A DNA stretch of 64,000 bases from Heyndrickxia shackletonii. GTDB lineage: Bacteria; Bacillota; Bacilli; Bacillales; Bacillaceae_C. The notes beneath the pieces were generated by a model. It was not told the DNA's origin. It saw nothing but the letters and a program-made list of their open reading frames with translations, and did no database searches. Positions 1-9,028 of the stretch are shown in pieces. The translations under genes were made by a program, and so were the position numbers. Every line of letters starts with the position of its first letter. Position 1 is the first letter of the stretch. Where the stretch lies: contig NZ_LJJC01000004.1 in assembly GCF_001420715.1 (NCBI RefSeq), positions 711,734 to 775,733 of the forward strand. Reading direction: 5' to 3'.

Positions 1-899
1 CTTCCTGTTAGTCCTGGAACCTTTAATATTGCGGCGAATCCCACAAAAAAGACAAAAAGTAAAACTAAGGAATACAAAGGCATAATGATTGCATTTCTGC
101 GAAAGGTGTTCGCATTTTTTGCCGTATAGGTGGAGCCAAACGTATGTGGCCACATATAAAAACCAAAAGCGGTCAGTAAGACGGTTGAAATAAACCAAGA
201 TGGGCTTTGTCCTGTAGCAGGCAATGCTAAGAAATTGGCATCCTTGGCATGAATCGCTTCAAACATAGACCCGAGTCCACCGTAATAATGAATAGGTAAA
301 TAAATTCCCAGAAACACGACGACAACAAGTATTAATATATCTTTCACCACGGCTGTCCAAGCTGATCCGTGAATCCCTGAGACCATAACATAGATTGTAA
401 CGGCTATGGCACCAATCCAGATGGCTAATGTAGGGGAAATACTCCCATAAGAAGCCTGAGAAACAATGAGTCCAAGGCCCTTTAATTGCGTGATAAAATA
501 AGGGACCATTCCGACTACACCAATTAATGAAACGAAAACGCCTAAGTAGGGACTGTTATATTTTTGTACGAAAAAGTCGGATTGAGAGATGAGATTATGT
601 TTCTTTGCATATTTCCAAATTCTTGGCAAAAGGAAATAGGACATAATATAGGCTACTGCACTATAGGAAATGATGTAATAGGTCGGTCCACCTTTTCCAT
701 ATGCCCAGCCACTTCCTCCTAAAAAGGTAAAAGTGGTATAAATTTCACCTGCCATTAATAGGAAGACAAAAATGGTACCGAATCCTCGTCCACCAACAGA
801 CCATTGCTCTAGGTCCATGTCTTTTCCCTTTTTCGCTTGGATTCCTAATAGAATAGCGAGGACCAGAACAATAAAGATAATGATTAAGGCAATATTCAT
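1..899 (-). CDS. Sodium:solute symporter (SSS family), partial
   Basis: This is a reverse-strand reading frame starting at the ATG complementary to 897-899 and running off the left edge, so the C-terminal part is missing. The translation begins MNIALIIIFIVLVLAILLG and shows successive hydrophobic segments plus the SSS-type stretch WSVGGRGFGTIFVFLLMAGE. Family knowledge: such proteins import solutes with Na+ across the cell membrane. The start overlaps the stop of the upstream DUF3311 gene by four bases (ATGA), so translation is probably coupled. The pairing of a small DUF3311 protein with an SSS carrier resembles YhjC/YhjB of B. subtilis. The M20 peptidase heading this operon suggests an acylated amino acid or similar substrate, which is inference. 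Confidence 0.85.
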   Translation of the reverse strand, partial: MNIALIIIFIVLVLAILLGIQAKKGKDMDLEQWSVGGRGFGTIFVFLLMAGEIYTTFTFLGGSGWAYGKGGPTYYIISYSAVAYIMSYFLLPRIWKYAKKHNLISQSDFFVQKYNSPYLGVFVSLIGVVGMVPYFITQLKGLGLIVSQASYGSISPTLAIWIGAIAVTIYVMVSGIHGSAWTAVVKDILILVVVVFLGIYLPIHYYGGLGSMFEAIHAKDANFLALPATGQSPSWFISTVLLTAFGFYMWPHTFGSTYTAKNANTFRRNAIIMPLYSLVLLFVFFVGFAAILKVPGLTG

Positions 900-1096
900 A
901 GTAATTCATCCTCCTTACGTTTGGGGTCGAATTTGAACACGATCCACATAATAGGGGAGGAGAGGACAGTACACATTACTAACCAAAATAATAAAAACGG
1001 CATTCCGAGAACGATGGGGGTTACCCGATTAAAGAAAATCGCTCCGACAAAAATTCCAATGATAGGCACAAGCGCCAAGAGTTTTACTGCTTTCAT
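896..1096 (-). CDS. Small DUF3311-type membrane protein
   Basis: A 66-residue protein with two hydrophobic segments (about residues 4-24 and 29-54) and a charged C-terminal tail (FDPKRKEDELL). Size, topology and position directly before an SSS symporter match DUF3311 proteins, thought to be accessory subunits of such carriers. It has a good ribosome binding site (GGAGGG, five bases before the ATG). It lies 18 bp downstream of the M20 amidohydrolase stop and overlaps the symporter start, so the three genes form one reverse-strand operon. Its biochemical role is unknown. Confidence 0.75.
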   Translation of the reverse strand: MKAVKLLALVPIIGIFVGAIFFNRVTPIVLGMPFLLFWLVMCTVLSSPIMWIVFKFDPKRKEDELL

Positions 1097-1113
1097 GAAA
1101 TCCCTCCTGTCTA

Positions 1114-2295
1114 TTACTGAGAAAGAAAGTTAAATACTGCATGCACAAATAGATTGATCCCTTTTTCAATGGAGCGTTCATCAATCATAAATTGTTCATG
1201 ATGATGTGGATAGATGATCCCCTGTTCTTTATTTCCGGCACCTATGTAAAAGAAACAGCCTTTTGCCGCTTGCTGATATGCGGAGAAGTCTTCGCCCACC
1301 ATGGTTGGATCCATTCGCACTACATCCTCTTTTCCATACACTTCAATCGCGGTGTCTTCCATTACTTTTGTGATTTCCTCATGATTAATAACGGCACGAT
1401 ACCCGAATTCATAACGAAACGTGTAATCCGCGTCATGGGCACTTGTTATCCCTTTTACAATTCTCTCCATATGCTTTGGAATTTCTTTGCGGACTTCTGG
1501 ATCGAAGCTTCGTACAGTCCCCATGATTTCAACAGATCCCGGGATCACATTATGGGTTGTTCCACCAACAAACTTCGCCACAGAAATCACAACAGGCTTT
1601 AAAGGATCAATATTTCTTGAAACAATATGTTGCAGATTTGTCACAACCTGACTGGCAATCGCAATACTGTCCACGGTATCCTGTGGCATTGCAGCGTGTC
1701 CGCCTTTGCCATTTACAAAAATTTGAAAGGTGTCAGGAGCTGCCATCATCGGTCCATACACGATGCCGATTTTCCCGATTTCAAGCGGAGACCATAAATG
1801 CGTTCCAATTACGACATCTACCCCATTCATCACCCCATGTTGGACAAGTTCCTCTGCACCGCCGGGATAAAGTTCTTCCGCGTGTTGAAAGATAAAACGT
1901 ATTTCTCCAGCGATATCATCCTTACATTGTGATAAGATTTTGGCTGCCCCCAAGAGAATAGCTGTATGACCGTCATGTCCACAAGCATGCATAACACCAG
2001 GCGTTTGGGAGGAGTAAGGCACCCCGCTATTTTCTTCGATTGGCAGTGCATCCATATCGGCCCGAATGGCGATGGTTTTCCCAGGTAAGGAGCCTTTTAA
2101 CACCCCTAACACACTTGTCTTGGTCGGTCGAGTAACATCAATGCCCCCAAATGCCTTTAAGGTTTCATAAACAAACTTAGCTGTGTTTACTTCGTGAAAG
2201 GACAGTTCCGGATGGGCATGTAAATAACGCCTCCATTCGATAGCCTCTTGATATACCTCTTTCAAACTTATGTGTTGCAAATCTGCCTTAACCAT
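1114..2295 (-). CDS. M20 family amidohydrolase (N-acyl-amino acid / hippurate hydrolase type)
   Basis: A 393-residue cytoplasmic metallohydrolase of the usual M20D length. It shows the metal-ligand signature HACGHDGHTAILLGAAKIL, the catalytic Glu pair in QHAEELYPGGAEE, and the dimerisation-domain stretch GKGGHAAMPQDTVDS. Family members hydrolyse the amide bond of N-acyl amino acids, with the metal ions activating water. The start has AAGGAG about ten bases upstream. It is the first gene of a reverse operon with the DUF3311 protein and the SSS symporter, which suggests uptake plus deacylation of one substrate. The exact substrate cannot be read from the sequence. Confidence 0.9.
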   Translation of the reverse strand: MVKADLQHISLKEVYQEAIEWRRYLHAHPELSFHEVNTAKFVYETLKAFGGIDVTRPTKTSVLGVLKGSLPGKTIAIRADMDALPIEENSGVPYSSQTPGVMHACGHDGHTAILLGAAKILSQCKDDIAGEIRFIFQHAEELYPGGAEELVQHGVMNGVDVVIGTHLWSPLEIGKIGIVYGPMMAAPDTFQIFVNGKGGHAAMPQDTVDSIAIASQVVTNLQHIVSRNIDPLKPVVISVAKFVGGTTHNVIPGSVEIMGTVRSFDPEVRKEIPKHMERIVKGITSAHDADYTFRYEFGYRAVINHEEITKVMEDTAIEVYGKEDVVRMDPTMVGEDFSAYQQAAKGCFFYIGAGNKEQGIIYPHHHEQFMIDERSIEKGINLFVHAVFNFLSQ

Positions 2296-2614
2296 TATGC
2301 AAGATCTCCTTCTAAGCGATTTAATAATTTTATACTATTTTGAATTTGTATAAAATTTATTTTTTTATAATAGACCTAAATTTTTCTAGAATCAAGTATT
2401 TTTTGGTATCGGGTGCCAGGAACCACCCTGATTCGGGCGTGAACCCCACTACTTTAAACCGTAAAAGTTTTTTGGATATATAGGTCTGGTCACAGTGACG
2501 TCCAAAAAAATCTTGTGTCAAAGGAATGATGCACAATTTTTGAGCGATTGACTGGATAGACATTATACATTACAAAACACTTTGTGGTACTAGGTGCTTA
2601 TCTATTAAATGAAA
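2296..2614. other. Intergenic region with a degenerate GGTGCC-type repeat
   Basis: The stretch holds the upstream region of the M20 operon (AT-rich, 2296-2360) and a GC-richer patch around 2405-2450 containing GGTGCCAGGAACC. That patch looks like a decayed member of the short palindromic intergenic repeats seen elsewhere in the window. A 68-residue reverse ORF lies here but has no convincing ribosome binding site, so I do not call it a gene. Confidence 0.4.
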
Positions 2615-3385
2615 TCACCAAAACCCCATCTCAAATAATTCTTCAAAATAAAGTTCTTCTAATTTTTTATTTAATATTCCATAAAAATAAGCGATTGGAT
2701 TTCTGACACCATTTTTCGTTAATTTCATTTTGCGTATTAACTGCTTTAATGTGGAGATAGAATATTCAAGGACTTTATCATATTCTTTTTCACGATTATT
2801 TCGATAGGCAGCAATCATGGTCATTCTCCAATACTCTTCAATTGTTTTTGCATCTGAGAAAAAATATTTGGCAAATTGCACAAATGATTGTGGTACAGAA
2901 TCATTTGTAAAGGTGTAATCTAATTCGCTTTCTTTACGTTTTTTTAAATTATTAATAGTTTTTGAAGGATTATTAGTTTTATTAGGGTGGTCCAATTTTT
3001 CCTCTTTGGGTGGTTCATGGTTAGGAAAAAAATTAAAAACGTATAGATTGCTGGATTGAGAACCATTTTTTCTTTCTGTTTTGTAGATTGTGATGATTCC
3101 TAATTGAGCTGCCTTAGCGGTCATCCGCTTAAAAGTAGAACGGGATATCCCATTCCCATCAAACTCATCATGAATGGCTTTAAGTAATGTTCCAATTTTT
3201 GCATTGCAAACTCCAGGGATTTTTGCTGAAAAACGGACAAGTCGTTTCAAAGCGACGATTTCCCCTTTTGTGAATTCTTTCTTACATGATGAAAGCCACA
3301 TTTCTATATGACTATTAAATTCCTGTAGAGAATGGAACTGTGAATACTGTTCAAAACAATCAATACTGCCTGATTTTAAATTCAT
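2615..3385 (-). CDS. Winged-helix protein of replication-initiator type, function unknown
   Basis: The N-terminal half resembles a plasmid or phage replication-type winged helix: KEFTKGEIVALKRLVRFSAKIPGVCNAKIGTLL followed by a recognition-helix-like stretch GISRSTFKRMTAKAAQLGI. The middle (about residues 120-155) is a Lys/Asn-rich linker, and the C-terminal 90 residues are helical and charged. Similar proteins are common singletons in Bacillus genomes. I chose the ATG at 3385 because AAAGG lies twelve bases upstream; a GTG at 3406 would add seven residues. The neighbour across the divergent region also has a replication-type domain, so both may be remains of a mobile element (inference). Confidence 0.6.
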   Translation of the reverse strand: MNLKSGSIDCFEQYSQFHSLQEFNSHIEMWLSSCKKEFTKGEIVALKRLVRFSAKIPGVCNAKIGTLLKAIHDEFDGNGISRSTFKRMTAKAAQLGIITIYKTERKNGSQSSNLYVFNFFPNHEPPKEEKLDHPNKTNNPSKTINNLKKRKESELDYTFTNDSVPQSFVQFAKYFFSDAKTIEEYWRMTMIAAYRNNREKEYDKVLEYSISTLKQLIRKMKLTKNGVRNPIAYFYGILNKKLEELYFEELFEMGFW

Positions 3386-3457
3386 TCTTTTGCACCAGCC
3401 TTTCACTTCTTATATAGGGATTAAAAAGTGAAAAGGACACCCTGAATAAAAAAATAG

Positions 3458-3480
3458 ATCAGGGGGACAGTCCCTCTGAT
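3458..3480. repeat. Short palindromic intergenic repeat (GGGAC type)
   Basis: A near-perfect palindrome with arms ATCAG-GGGGAC and GTCCC-TCTGAT. Related GGGAC/GTCCC hairpins lie at about 6590-6625, 15666-15692 and 21342-21376. None is inside a gene. It may be a small REP-like intergenic element. Confidence 0.5.
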
Positions 3481-3646
3481 TCGAGAAATTTTTGACGCAT
3501 TAAAGTGCGTGGATAAATAGAGTCTATAAATGGTATTGCCATAAAAATGTCCTGATTTTTTTGAAAAGCATAGTGCCCTTTTTCTTCCTAAAACTCTATA
3601 TAAACATAGGAAGGCTATTTATATGAAGAAAGGTTGTGGAGGAAGA

Positions 3647-4090
3647 ATGGCAAAATATAGAATGGTGCGTTCTGATTTTTGGAAGAATCCAATTGTGTTA
3701 AAGGAGATGACCCCGGAGGATAAGTATTTTTACCTTTATCTGCTTACGAATTCGCGTACTACTCACATTGGAATCTATCCAATTACGAAGAAAGAAATGG
3801 CATTTGATTTGGGAGTTTCGTTGGAAAGTGTTCATTTGTTAATGGAGCGATTCGAGGAACATTATCAGATGATTCGTTACAACTCTAAAACAAGGGAAAT
3901 CGCGATTAAAAGCTGGGGGATAGAGATCCTGCAAAAGTGCGGAAAAACGCTCATGGATTGTATTTGTTCTGAATTAAAGGAGGTCGAGGATCACACGCTT
4001 ATACCATATGTTTTGGAATCTATACATATGGAAGAGATACGCCGTTTATATGAAGATTTTTTAAACCGGACTAGCCAGAGAAATGGATAG
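3647..4090 (+). CDS. Truncated phage-type replication protein (DnaD-like N-terminal domain)
   Basis: The 147-residue product begins MAKYRMVRSDFWKNP and continues with PEDKYFYLYLLTNSRTT, IGIYPITKKEMAFDLG and REIAIKSWG, the pattern of the N-terminal winged-helix domain of phage and ICE DnaD-like replication proteins. Full-length relatives carry a C-terminal DnaD helicase-loading domain. Here the protein stops after a short helical tail, so that domain is absent. The start follows the family pattern and has GGAGG just upstream; an ATG at 3623 with GGAAGG eight bases upstream is a possible longer start. It is likely a prophage or integrative-element remnant. Confidence 0.7.
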   Translation: MAKYRMVRSDFWKNPIVLKEMTPEDKYFYLYLLTNSRTTHIGIYPITKKEMAFDLGVSLESVHLLMERFEEHYQMIRYNSKTREIAIKSWGIEILQKCGKTLMDCICSELKEVEDHTLIPYVLESIHMEEIRRLYEDFLNRTSQRNG

Positions 4091-4470
4091 TCCATCTTTA
4101 AACCAAGTAACCTATTCATTGTGTTTTTGAAATTCTTCTACTAAAAATCATTATAACTTAATAGTATTTTCCTATTTCACTTAGGCTTTTCGAAATGATA
4201 GAATAGTTTTATTATTATAATATAATTACGAAGTGGATATAACATTTAAGAGGTTCTTGCTAATTAGTTCTCAGTATTACAGTAAGCAGAAGCCTAAATA
4301 AATGTTTAGGTGAATTTATTTCTGAATATTCAAACTGAAAAAGAAACAGCAGAATAAGTTTTTGCTTTCTCTATTCCATCTAAAATAATTTCGATATACC
4401 AATTTCATTTCAAAAATAGCAAAGGATTATCTTCTAATATTGTGAGTTAATCTTTTGTGCTTCTTGGTTT
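4091..4470. other. AT-rich intergenic region
   Basis: No coding region with a ribosome binding site was found. The stretch is strongly AT-rich and precedes the cre-controlled transporter gene. No clear terminator follows the truncated replication gene. Confidence 0.4.
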
Positions 4471-4484
4471 TGAAAACGTTATCA
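4471..4484 (+). promoter_or_regulatory. Catabolite-responsive element (cre, CcpA site)
   Basis: TGAAAACGTTATCA matches the Bacillus cre consensus TGWAANCGNTNWCA at every fixed position. It lies 115 bp upstream of the symporter start. Family knowledge: CcpA with HPr-Ser-P binds such sites and usually represses carbon catabolic genes when glucose is present. That fits the catabolic island that follows. Confidence 0.75.
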
Positions 4485-4598
4485 TAGCAAATATCTAGAT
4501 TTTGAATAAACTCAATTATATTTGCTTTTTCTAACTTAACCTGAATCCACTCTCGTTTTCCATTACCTTTTTTAATTTTACTTATGGGAGGAAAATCT

Positions 4599-5855
4599 AT
4601 GAAAAAGTTTTTTGCCTTTCAAGTTTTAATTGGATTATTTATTGGTGCTATAATCGGACACTTTTTCCCTAAGTTTGGAATGGGTCTAAGGCCAATAGGC
4701 GATATGTTTATCCATCTTATTAAAATGATTGTTGTTCCTATTGTCTTTACAACGATTGTTATTGGATCCTCAGGAAGCAAGGGAAACATGAAAAAAATGG
4801 GAGCATTAGGCCTTAAAACGATTATTTGGTTTGAATTTATTACTACTTTAGTTCTAGGTATTGGACTAATACTTGTTAATCTTTTAAAGCCTGGTCATGG
4901 TCTTGACCTTTCACACCTTGTTAAGCAAGATATTCACGCATTAAATGGTAGTGTTTCTACCGTTGTAGATTTTAAATCAATGATTGTGAATATTATTCCT
5001 TCTAACATTGTTGATGCAATGGGAAAGAGTGATTTATTAGCCGTTATTTTCTTTGCAATATTATTTGGCGCTGCTGCCAGTGCAATTGGTAAAGCTTCAG
5101 AACCCGCACTTAAATTTATAGATTCAGTTGCCAAAATTATGTTTAGACTTACACAAATGGTTATGGTAACGGCACCAATTGGTGTACTTGCACTGATGGC
5201 AGCTTCGGTTGGTCAATATGGCATAGGCCTATTAATCCCAATGGCTAAGTTGATAGGCGTTGTATATTTGGGACTTGCTATCGTTATTTTCGGTTTATTC
5301 CCACTGATTTCCTGGTTCTTAAAAATACCTTATTTTAAAGTTTTTCGGATGGTATGGGATTTATTTTTAATTGCCTTTTCAACAACCAGTACAGAAACAA
5401 TTCTACCTCAATTAATGGAACGAATGGAGAAATTCGGTTGTTCCAAACGGGTTGTTTCCTTTGTCATTCCGACTGGATTATCTTTGAATTGTGATGGCTC
5501 CACATTATACTTATCCGTTTGCTCCATTTTTATAGCGCAGGCATTCGGAGTGCCAATGACCTTTAGCCAACAATTAATTGTAATGGCGGTCTTAATTGCT
5601 ACATCTAAAGGAATTGCTGCGGTTCCATCGGGTTCTTTAGTGGTCCTTTTGGCTACTGTCTCAGCTGTTGGCCTACCTGCGGAGGGTGTTGCCATTATTG
5701 CAGGTATTGACCGTGTATTAGATATGGCTCGAACTGCATGTAATACTCCTGGACATTGTTTAGCAAGTATCGTAGTTTCAAAGTGGGAAAAAGAATTTAC
5801 CCCAAATAAATCCCTTAATGACCAAACAGATCAGCAAGTGTATCACCAAGTATAA
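4599..5855 (+). CDS. Dicarboxylate/amino acid:cation symporter (DAACS family)
   Basis: A 418-residue integral membrane protein with the DAACS signatures: AFSTTSTETILP (first hairpin), SLNCDGSTLY (TM7 region), ATSKGIAAVPSGS (second hairpin) and DRVLDMARTACN (TM8). Arg378, equivalent to the acidic-substrate-binding Arg of GltPh, is present, so an acidic substrate such as a C4-dicarboxylate or Glu/Asp is likely. The position equivalent to the Na+-binding Asp in TM8 is His386. The ATG at 4599 is preceded by GGGAGG with seven bases of spacing, better than the upstream ATG at 4584, which is too close. A cre site lies upstream. It is followed after about 100 bp by the FAH-family hydrolase, so the two may be cotranscribed. 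Confidence 0.9.
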   Translation: MKKFFAFQVLIGLFIGAIIGHFFPKFGMGLRPIGDMFIHLIKMIVVPIVFTTIVIGSSGSKGNMKKMGALGLKTIIWFEFITTLVLGIGLILVNLLKPGHGLDLSHLVKQDIHALNGSVSTVVDFKSMIVNIIPSNIVDAMGKSDLLAVIFFAILFGAAASAIGKASEPALKFIDSVAKIMFRLTQMVMVTAPIGVLALMAASVGQYGIGLLIPMAKLIGVVYLGLAIVIFGLFPLISWFLKIPYFKVFRMVWDLFLIAFSTTSTETILPQLMERMEKFGCSKRVVSFVIPTGLSLNCDGSTLYLSVCSIFIAQAFGVPMTFSQQLIVMAVLIATSKGIAAVPSGSLVVLLATVSAVGLPAEGVAIIAGIDRVLDMARTACNTPGHCLASIVVSKWEKEFTPNKSLNDQTDQQVYHQV

Positions 5856-5959
5856 GGGAAAAACATGGAGACGTTTCTCGTGTTTCCGTAATTTATGAAA
5901 AAAATACTGAGAGAATTTTCTCCCTTGAATCATTCATCATGAAGAAAGTAGGTTTGATT

Positions 5960-6583
5960 ATGAATAATATTAAAAATATATATTGTGTTGGTCGCAACTA
6001 TGCTGCCCACGCAAAGGAGTTAAATAATGAAATTCCCAAATCGCCTTTTCTATTTTTAAAGCCTACACATGCCCTGATCGAGGCAAGTGGGAATTGGATA
6101 TCATTACCGGAAAATCAAGGATCAGTCCATTTTGAAACGGAACTAGTAATTAAAGTTGGAAGAAACTATGAAAAAGGAATAAAAGTGGATGATTTGATTG
6201 ATAGGATGGCAATCGGTCTAGATTTTACATTAAGAGACGTTCAAAGTGAACTTAAAAAGAAAGGACAGCCATGGCTTCTAGCAAAAGGATTTCAACATTC
6301 AGCTGTCATAAGTAAATTTATCGATTTTCCTGGAATGGAAGAATTGCAAAAAACGGATTTTTCTCTTTTGAAAAATGAAGTAAAAGTACAACAAGGAAAT
6401 ATAAAAAATATGATTTTTGATTTACAGACAATCATCGATTTTACTGCACTTCACTTTGGATTAGGAGAGGGAGATATAATATTTACCGGAACGCCAGAGG
6501 GTGTTGGACAAGTTGCCGACGGGGACCATTTATCTTTAGTCTGGGGAGATAAAGTTCTTGGGGAATGTTTTATTAAATTATGA
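5960..6583 (+). CDS. Fumarylacetoacetate hydrolase (FAH) family protein
   Basis: The 207-residue product opens with IYCVGRNYAAHAKEL, and carries FLKPTHALI, FETELVIKVGRN and IGLDFTLRDVQ, the usual FAH fold with the acidic metal ligands (Glu-x-Glu and Asp), then GDIIFTGTPEGVG near the end. Members cleave C-C bonds in acylpyruvates or decarboxylate oxaloacetate. Its length suits the small single-domain group. I prefer the ATG at 5960 over that at 5939, which lacks a ribosome binding site. It lies between an acidic-solute symporter and hyuAB, so it may process a dicarboxylate made in this pathway (inference). A strong terminator follows. Confidence 0.85.
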   Translation: MNNIKNIYCVGRNYAAHAKELNNEIPKSPFLFLKPTHALIEASGNWISLPENQGSVHFETELVIKVGRNYEKGIKVDDLIDRMAIGLDFTLRDVQSELKKKGQPWLLAKGFQHSAVISKFIDFPGMEELQKTDFSLLKNEVKVQQGNIKNMIFDLQTIIDFTALHFGLGEGDIIFTGTPEGVGQVADGDHLSLVWGDKVLGECFIKL

Positions 6584-6640
6584 TTGTTGATTACAGGGGA
6601 CGGTCCTTTCAAGGGACAATCGGAAGTTTTGCGCGTAAAA

Positions 6641-6687
6641 AAGGCACAGCTAGTGGTATGTACTAGCTGTGCCTTTGTGTTTTTTTG
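6641..6687 (+). terminator. Rho-independent terminator after the FAH gene
   Basis: A 14-bp perfect stem (AAGGCACAGCTAGT and its complement, 6641-6654 and 6662-6675) with a seven-base loop is followed by a T-rich tail. It closes the symporter-FAH unit and separates it from hyuAB. Confidence 0.9.
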
Positions 6688-6865
6688 TAATAAATCCACC
6701 TGCGCAAAATTTTTGATAACCCTAGAAGAATGAAGTCGCGGCCCCCGTCTTTTGGTTTTGGTTTCTTTTTTTAACTAATAATGAACTTTTTTGCCTTCAA
6801 ACAAACTTTAGATTAAAACGCTTAAGTAAATGTTCCCATCCAAATTATGTTGACTTTATCCAATC

Positions 6866-6919
6866 TTGATAATTTTCTATATATTTTATATAATGATATC
6901 AAATAGGAACCACTGGTTC
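6866..6919 (+). promoter_or_regulatory. hyuA promoter with palindromic operator (IclR candidate)
   Basis: TTGATA (6866-6871) and TATAAT (6889-6894) are separated by 17 bp, a near-consensus sigma-A promoter. The perfect palindrome GAACCACTGGTTC lies at 6907-6919, about +6 to +18 from the predicted start, placed to block transcription. A similar site, GAAACATTGGTTC, sits in the same position downstream of the iclR promoter (10887-10899). The shared site suggests both are bound by the IclR protein encoded at 10925. Confidence 0.7.
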
Positions 6920-6967
6920 TAATATAGATACACTTTAGATTACTTAAATGAAGAAAGGTGATTTCAC

Positions 6968-9028
6968 ATGAGAGTTGCCACGGATATTGGAGGAACGTTT
7001 ACGGATCTTGTCTATTTAGACGAAAATGGAAATTTCGGAATTTCGAAAGCGCATACAACACCCTCTCAATTCGAAAATGGGGTGATAAATGTAATGGAGT
7101 CAAGTGGGATAAACCCCGAATCTATTGAGATGTTTATTCACGGATCTACAGTAGTAATTAATGCTTTAACGGAAAGAAAAGGTGCAAAGGTTGGATTAAT
7201 TACTACAAAAGGAACAAAGGATGTTCTTGAAATTGCTAGGGGAAATCGACCAGATTTATATAATTTTCGGTACCAAAAGCCTGCACCATTTGTAGAACGA
7301 TATTTACGTTTGGAAGTGGAAGAACGTTTGAATTATAAGGGAGAAATCCTTACCCCACTTAATGAGGAGCAAATTCCGGATATATTATCCTTCTTTAAAA
7401 AGGAAAATGTTGAGGCGATTGCTGTTTGCTATTTACATTCTTACAAAAATCCAATTCATGAAAAAAGAACGGTCGATCTTATCCATCAACTATGGCCAGA
7501 AATTGCTGTTACAGCTTCCCATGAGATTACAAAGGAATGGAGGGAATATGAACGAACAAATACCACTGTATTAAATTCCTATGTAAAACCAACTGCCACA
7601 TCCTATATAGATCGTTTAAGCAAACGATTGACTGATAGAAAAGTAAACGGAAATTCATACATTATGCAGTCAAATGGCGGTTCAACCACTTTTGAAGGAG
7701 CAAAACAGTCACCCATTCATATGGTTGAATCCGGTCCTGTTGCTGGAATTTATGGTGCTGCAGTTTTAGGTGAAATTTTAGGTGAGGAGAATATCATTGC
7801 TTTTGATATTGGTGGAACTACTGCTAAATGTTCGTTGATTAGCAAAGGTGAAGTAAAAGTAACGACAGATTATTATATTGAGAAAACCGATAAAACTTCC
7901 GGATATCCAGTAAAGGTACCAGTAGTTGACATTGTGGAAATAGGAAACGGAGGAGGATCCATCGCTTGGATTGATGCCACGGGTTCACTAAAAGTTGGTC
8001 CCCAATCGGCTGGATCTGTACCTGGACCCGTTGCATATGGACAGGGAGGATTGGAGCCAACCACTACGGACGCGAACTTAGTTACAGGACGGCTTTCCAA
8101 GAAAAACTTTGATTATGAGGTTGATCTTGAAAAGGTTAGAGATGCGATTGACCAAAAGGTAGCTTCCCATTACGATCTTTCCGTTGAAGAAGGGGCACTT
8201 GGAATTATTGAAATAGCAAATTCCAATATGCTTAATGCCTTAAAACTCATTTCTGTTAGAAAGGGGTATGATCCTGCAGATTTTTCGATGATTGCTTTTG
8301 GAGGAGGCGGTTCCATGCATGCTGCAGCATTGGCCAAGGAGCTAGGGGTCAAAAAGGTCATTGTTCCAGTTGCTTCTTCCGTATTTTCGGCATGGGGAAT
8401 GTTAATGACAGACTTACGTCATGATTACATTCAAACTTATATAAAAAAATTAAATGATATGGATCTTTCGGAAATCAATAGCACATGGAACGAAATGATG
8501 GATCACGCATTTAATCAATTTTTAGATGAGGGAATAGATAAAGGTCAGGTTTTATTTCATTGTTTTGTAGATATGCGTTATGTAGGACAAGAACATACTG
8601 TAAAGGTTCCGGTACCTAACAGTGTTTGGACAAGTGATACAGTAGAAGAAATAATATCAAGGTTTCATCATCTCCATGAACAGAACTATACGTTTAAACT
8701 TTTAGATGCTTCAACAGAAATAGTAAGCCTTCATTTAACAGGTTTTGGTAAAGTGAAAAAGCCTACAATAAATACATTAATAACCACAGGTAAATTAGTG
8801 AACTCCGCACTAAAGGAATGTCGCCCAGTTTACTATAAGGAGGAAGGATGGGTAAATACGGAAGTCTATAATCGAAATGAACTGGAGTCAGGAATGAATA
8901 TTAATGGACCAGCTATTATTGAGGAAACGTCGGCATCTACTGTTATTTACTCAGGGCAGTCTCTAATAGTTGATTCTTATGGAAATTTAATTATCGATAC
9001 GGGGGTGAAGCAAGATGGTAACTTCTAA
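6968..9028 (+). CDS. hyuA: Hydantoinase/oxoprolinase family protein, subunit A
   Basis: A 686-residue cytoplasmic protein of the usual HyuA length. It begins with the actin-like ATPase phosphate loop DIGGTFTD (residues 6-13) and carries MQSNGGSTTF, MVESGPVAGIYGA and the second nucleotide loop AFDIGGTTAKCSLI. Family knowledge: with HyuB it forms ATP-dependent amidohydrolases such as 5-oxoprolinase and N-methylhydantoinase, or related carboxylases. It has AAAGGTGA upstream and overlaps hyuB by 14 bp. The true substrate is unknown; nearby OPT and dicarboxylate transporters hint at a peptide-like or cyclic amide substrate ending as a dicarboxylate. Confidence 0.9.
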   Translation: MRVATDIGGTFTDLVYLDENGNFGISKAHTTPSQFENGVINVMESSGINPESIEMFIHGSTVVINALTERKGAKVGLITTKGTKDVLEIARGNRPDLYNFRYQKPAPFVERYLRLEVEERLNYKGEILTPLNEEQIPDILSFFKKENVEAIAVCYLHSYKNPIHEKRTVDLIHQLWPEIAVTASHEITKEWREYERTNTTVLNSYVKPTATSYIDRLSKRLTDRKVNGNSYIMQSNGGSTTFEGAKQSPIHMVESGPVAGIYGAAVLGEILGEENIIAFDIGGTTAKCSLISKGEVKVTTDYYIEKTDKTSGYPVKVPVVDIVEIGNGGGSIAWIDATGSLKVGPQSAGSVPGPVAYGQGGLEPTTTDANLVTGRLSKKNFDYEVDLEKVRDAIDQKVASHYDLSVEEGALGIIEIANSNMLNALKLISVRKGYDPADFSMIAFGGGGSMHAAALAKELGVKKVIVPVASSVFSAWGMLMTDLRHDYIQTYIKKLNDMDLSEINSTWNEMMDHAFNQFLDEGIDKGQVLFHCFVDMRYVGQEHTVKVPVPNSVWTSDTVEEIISRFHHLHEQNYTFKLLDASTEIVSLHLTGFGKVKKPTINTLITTGKLVNSALKECRPVYYKEEGWVNTEVYNRNELESGMNINGPAIIEETSASTVIYSGQSLIVDSYGNLIIDTGVKQDGNF

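Noticed and set aside
1557-1895. ORF antisense to the M20 gene
   Set aside because: It is a shadow of a well-supported coding region, with no start signal.
2357-2563. 68-residue reverse ORF
   Set aside because: It covers a degenerate intergenic repeat and has no supporting start signal or family resemblance.
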